Shown piece after piece: positions 61,134 to 64,000 of a stretch of DNA of 64,000 bases. Every line of letters starts with the position of its first letter. The first letter of the stretch is position 1. Made by a program: the position numbers and the translations under genes. The stretch lies in assembly GCA_030148005.1 (NCBI GenBank), contig JASBUI010000019.1, positions 62,001 to 126,000 of the forward strand, written 5' to 3'. The DNA is from Paracoccaceae bacterium. Its GTDB lineage: Bacteria > Pseudomonadota > Alphaproteobacteria > Rhodobacterales > Rhodobacteraceae. The notes under the pieces were generated by a model. That model did not search any database, had not been told where the DNA came from, and was given only the letters and a program-made list of their open reading frames with translations.

Positions 61134-63488
61134 TTAGTTCGGGATCAGGTTGGGCACGATTGTCACGACCCATGGGAACATCCACAGAAGGAAAAGGCCA
61201 AGAACCTGAATTCCCACGAAGGGCACAATCCCGCGGTAGATATGGCCGGTTGTGACTTCCTTGGGCGCCACGCCGCGCAGATAGAACAGCGCAAAGCCGA
61301 AGGGCGGTGTCAGGAACGAGGTTTGCAGGTTGACCGCGATCATGATCGTCACCCATTTGGGATCCATCGTTCCGCCGTAGATCACCGGCCCCACGATGGG
61401 GATCACGATGTAGATGATCTCAAGGAAATCCAGGACAAAGCCAAGGAAGAACAGGACCAGCATCACGATCAGAAAGACCGTCATCTCATTGTCGAAGGAT
61501 CGCAGGAACTGCTGGATATACTCTTCGCCGCCAAACGAGATCACGACAAGGTTCAAAAGCTGCGATCCGATCAGGATCGTAAAGACCATGCTGGTCACTT
61601 TGGCGGTTTCGCGCACGACCGGGTTCAGAACCCCGGTTCTGAAAAGCGTCCAGCAGGCATAGAGGATACCGAAGATCGCAAAAAGGTAGGCCGCCTGCGC
61701 AACAAGGAAGGCAACCCAGCTTTGGAAGTCGACCGCCTCGCGGTTGACGCGCAGATCGAAGTTCACGCCAACAAGGATCATGATGACGATCGCGAATGTC
61801 GACATGATGATGATCCGGCCGCTTTTCTGCTCATCGCGCAGTTTGCGATAGGCCGCCAGCATGATCGCCCCACCCGCGCCCAGGGCTGCGGCGGGTGTCG
61901 GGTTGGTGATCCCGCCAAGGATGGACCCCAGAACCGCCACGATCAGAATAAGCGGCGGAAAGACAACGCGAAGCAACTCGTTCTGGCCCAGCCGCGTTGC
62001 CGCCTGACGCAGCCCGTAAAGCGTGATGAGGAAGGGCACGGCAAGATAGACAAAGGTCATGCCCGGCCCGGTTGTCGGCTTGATCAGCAAGGCATCTGCC
62101 AGAAAGGCAAGAACGACGCCGCCCATACCGATGGCCAGTGGCCTGGGGTCGGCAAGGGGCGCAATACCGCGGGCCGTCGTGATGACCAGCGCGAAAAGCA
62201 GGAACATTACCGCAACGCCGGTGCCGATCATCGGGGTTGCCGCGATCTTCTTGACAAGCGCATCGGCGCGCTCTTCGGGCGTCAGGGCATGGGACTGCTG
62301 CGCGCCGCCGGCGGCGTCAATGGCCGCTTGCTGCGTGACGGCAAGGTCCCATTTGGCCTGACCATGAAGCTCGATCATAGAGGCTTTGCACTGCTCTGAC
62401 ACATTGGTGCGCAGAACGGTGCTTTCGGTGGCATCCGAATAGCTGTCGATCGTGATGTCCTGGCTGCCGATGATGCCGATCTGGCCCGACATTATTACAG
62501 CCGCGATCAGCGCTACAGGAACGCCAAGGAACCATGTCAGCGCATCGTTGCGCGAAATGGTCGAAACCGCATTTGGATCACCGATCACCGGCGGGGCTTT
62601 GGACGGGTTGAAAAGGGCAAAGACGAAGGCGTAAAGCCCGTAAAGCACCGCCAAAAGGATACCGGGCAAAAGCGCGGCCTGAAAAAGCGTGCCGACAGAG
62701 ACAACCGCCGCCTGCCCCAGATATGTAAGCGCATCGGAACAGCCCGCCGCCTGCGCGCGGGTTTCCTGCGCGGCCGAGTAAAGATCGCCTGCAAGCGTTC
62801 CCAGAAGAACGATCACGATCGATGGCGGAATGATCTGGCCCAAGGTGCCAGAGGCCGCAATCACGCCCGTCGCCAGTTCCGGCGAATAGTTGTTGCGCAG
62901 CATGGTCGGCAGGCTGAGAAGGCCCATCGTGACCACGGTCGCACCGACGATCCCGGTCGACGCGGCCAGAAAAGCGCCCACGATCACGACCGAAACGGCA
63001 AGACCGCCCGGAAGCGGGCCAAAGACGCGCGCCATCGTGGTCAAGAGGTCATTAGCGATCTTCGAACGCTCAAGCGTGATGCCCATCAGAACGAACATCA
63101 GAACGGCCAGCAGGGTTTCGATCGACTGGCCGGCCAGAACGCGTTCGTTCATCCGGTTGACGATAAAGCTTATGTTGCGGTCCAGCGCCCGCTCCCAGCC
63201 GCCGGTCAGCACATGTTCGGCTATGCGCGGCAGGTCGGGGTATCGGAACTTGGATATTTCAAGCTCGCTGACGCCCGAGGCGATCAGACTGTTATAGGCA
63301 TCACTGGATCGGTCGACCGCCTGATGGACCAAAAGCCCCGAGCTGTCGAGCGCCGCGATGATCCCGAATGAGATGATCGCCGAGCCGCCGATTGCGAAGG
63401 CCACCGGAAAGCCGGAAAGAATCCCCGCGAAGAGGCAGAGAAAGACGATGATCAGCCCTATCTCTACGCCATCAAGTCCAAACAGCAT
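61134..63488 (-). CDS. TRAP transporter large permease (DctM type), extended form
   Basis: The membrane importer subunit of a tripartite ATP-independent periplasmic transporter for organic acids. The 784 residues are nearly twice the normal DctM length of about 430. Two hydrophilic inserts, about 50-120 and about 338-420, break the usual helix pattern. The conserved pieces GIVGATVVTMGLLSLPTMLRNNY, GTLGQIIPPSIVIVLLG and TPPFGFALFYLRG are present. Such extended forms occur in roseobacters next to large DctQ proteins. The substrate (possibly 2-oxoacids, lactate or another small acid) is not known. The DctQ gene is just upstream. Confidence 0.88.
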   Translation of the reverse strand: MLFGLDGVEIGLIIVFLCLFAGILSGFPVAFAIGGSAIISFGIIAALDSSGLLVHQAVDRSSDAYNSLIASGVSELEISKFRYPDLPRIAEHVLTGGWERALDRNISFIVNRMNERVLAGQSIETLLAVLMFVLMGITLERSKIANDLLTTMARVFGPLPGGLAVSVVIVGAFLAASTGIVGATVVTMGLLSLPTMLRNNYSPELATGVIAASGTLGQIIPPSIVIVLLGTLAGDLYSAAQETRAQAAGCSDALTYLGQAAVVSVGTLFQAALLPGILLAVLYGLYAFVFALFNPSKAPPVIGDPNAVSTISRNDALTWFLGVPVALIAAVIMSGQIGIIGSQDITIDSYSDATESTVLRTNVSEQCKASMIELHGQAKWDLAVTQQAAIDAAGGAQQSHALTPEERADALVKKIAATPMIGTGVAVMFLLFALVITTARGIAPLADPRPLAIGMGGVVLAFLADALLIKPTTGPGMTFVYLAVPFLITLYGLRQAATRLGQNELLRVVFPPLILIVAVLGSILGGITNPTPAAALGAGGAIMLAAYRKLRDEQKSGRIIIMSTFAIVIMILVGVNFDLRVNREAVDFQSWVAFLVAQAAYLFAIFGILYACWTLFRTGVLNPVVRETAKVTSMVFTILIGSQLLNLVVISFGGEEYIQQFLRSFDNEMTVFLIVMLVLFFLGFVLDFLEIIYIVIPIVGPVIYGGTMDPKWVTIMIAVNLQTSFLTPPFGFALFYLRGVAPKEVTTGHIYRGIVPFVGIQVLGLFLLWMFPWVVTIVPNLIPN

Positions 63489-63501
63489 TCACCCTGCCCC
63501 T

Positions 63502-64000
63502 TTAGTGTATGTTTGCCACAAGCTCGGCGTCTTCATCGCCAAGCGGGTCTTTGTCCAAGTATTTGCCTTCGCTCTCCGGCCCCTCTTTCAGCTCAAGATA
63601 CGAGCGGTAGAAAAAGGCAACGGCCTGCAGCATCACCATCACGGTGAAGGCCAGCAAAAGCACTTTGAACAGGAAGTACGCGTTAAATCCGTTGGGCGAA
63701 AAGCCGATCGTTTCGATGTTCCATCGCAGCGCGCGCGATTTGGCCAGAAGCCGTTCCAACGTGTCGGACGCCGAAGGCTTGGGCACGACAAGGTGGCGCC
63801 ACAGGAAAAACCATCCGTACATGTAAGTCAGCACCGCCGCAGGCAGCATCAGGATCAGCGATCCGACCATGTCGATGATCCGCTTGGTCCGGTAGGACAC
63901 GGCGGAATAGACAAGATCGACGCGGACATGCCCGCCTTGCACGAAGGTGTAGGTGGCACAAAGCGTTACCACCAATGCGTTGTAGAATTTCAGTTCCTCA
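63502..64000 (-). CDS. TRAP transporter small permease (DctQ type), cut by window edge
   Basis: The C-terminal end of a DctQ-type small permease. The visible frame continues past base 64000 without a stop, so the start is outside the window. Hydrophobic segments include VGSLILMLPAAVLTYMYGWFFLW and VLLLAFTVMVMLQAVAFFYRSYL. An acidic C-terminal tail (GPESEGKYLDKDPLGDEDAELVANIH) is about 25 residues long. It is followed 13 bases later by the large permease in the same direction, forming one operon. Confidence 0.87.
   Translation of the reverse strand, partial: EELKFYNALVVTLCATYTFVQGGHVRVDLVYSAVSYRTKRIIDMVGSLILMLPAAVLTYMYGWFFLWRHLVVPKPSASDTLERLLAKSRALRWNIETIGFSPNGFNAYFLFKVLLLAFTVMVMLQAVAFFYRSYLELKEGPESEGKYLDKDPLGDEDAELVANIH

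Overview
The window is a gene-dense, G+C-rich stretch of an alphaproteobacterial chromosome, most likely Roseobacter-group Rhodobacteraceae. The reasons are the gene orders rpmF-plsX-fabH-ihfA-MerR-tRNA-Pro and argS-SPOR-nagZ-scpA-scpB, a DUF2852 gene, a large TRAP transporter, an Entner-Doudoroff gene set and corrinoid biosynthesis genes. I see no insertion sequence, prophage, CRISPR array or rRNA operon. Almost every gene looks like core chromosome, and genes often overlap by 4 bases (ATGA or GTGA), which points to translational coupling.

Layout. 1-1.8 kb: end of a zwf-pgl operon. 2-3.6 kb: an orphan radical SAM enzyme and an HNH protein. 3.8-10.4 kb: divergent corrinoid genes (cbiD-cobK with a DNA glycosylase and an esterase; cobA-cobB with an MFS carrier). 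10.4-18.8 kb: a degenerate phytoene-synthase-like protein, citramalate synthase, CysS, an APC-like permease, and an aminotransferase / PEP-mutase-like / TPM operon. 18.8-24.7 kb: a beta-barrel protein, an MttB-type corrinoid methyltransferase with an SDR, an ABC-F ATPase and OlsB. 24.9-31.4 kb: MsrB, a BamE-like lipoprotein, the lipid/ribosome operon yceD-rpmF-plsX-fabH, ihfA, a MerR-like regulator, tRNA-Pro(GGG) and Dcd. 31.6-40.3 kb: minus-strand dgt, antiporter, argS, SPOR, nagZ, scpA, scpB and a small protein. 40.3-43.8 kb: an A-type Fe-S protein, a flavoprotein, exonuclease III, DUF4260 and a cysteine-poor DksA. 44-49.8 kb: a co-directional run MoxR AAA+ / GNAT / DUF2927 lipoprotein / 55-aa membrane protein / VWA protein / membrane protein / DedA / M48 protease. 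49.9-58.6 kb: PIN, RlmI-like methyltransferase, lipoprotein, edd-eda, a small protein, glnE and YbaK. 58.7-61 kb: DUF2852, RDD, Bpt and VOC. 61.1-64 kb: TRAP permeases, the small one running off the edge.

How the genes fit together. zwf, pgl, edd and eda form the complete Entner-Doudoroff route at two loci 50 kb apart. Both loci carry the same GTTAGCGCTAAC palindrome upstream, which fits one LacI-type regulator of the CceR class. The corrinoid genes could supply cofactor for the MttB-family enzyme. plsX, fabH, ihfA and rpmF form the classic lipid/translation cluster, and scpA/scpB give the chromosome-condensation kleisin module.

The most interesting unexplained items are the MoxR/VWA envelope cluster, a 17-base motif repeated exactly upstream of two cell-envelope genes, the two unrelated palindromes in front of the DUF2852 gene, long inverted repeats at cbiD and between dgt and the A-type Fe-S gene, and the orphan radical SAM enzyme. 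I did not find a clearly new multi-gene system. The MoxR/VWA run is the best candidate.
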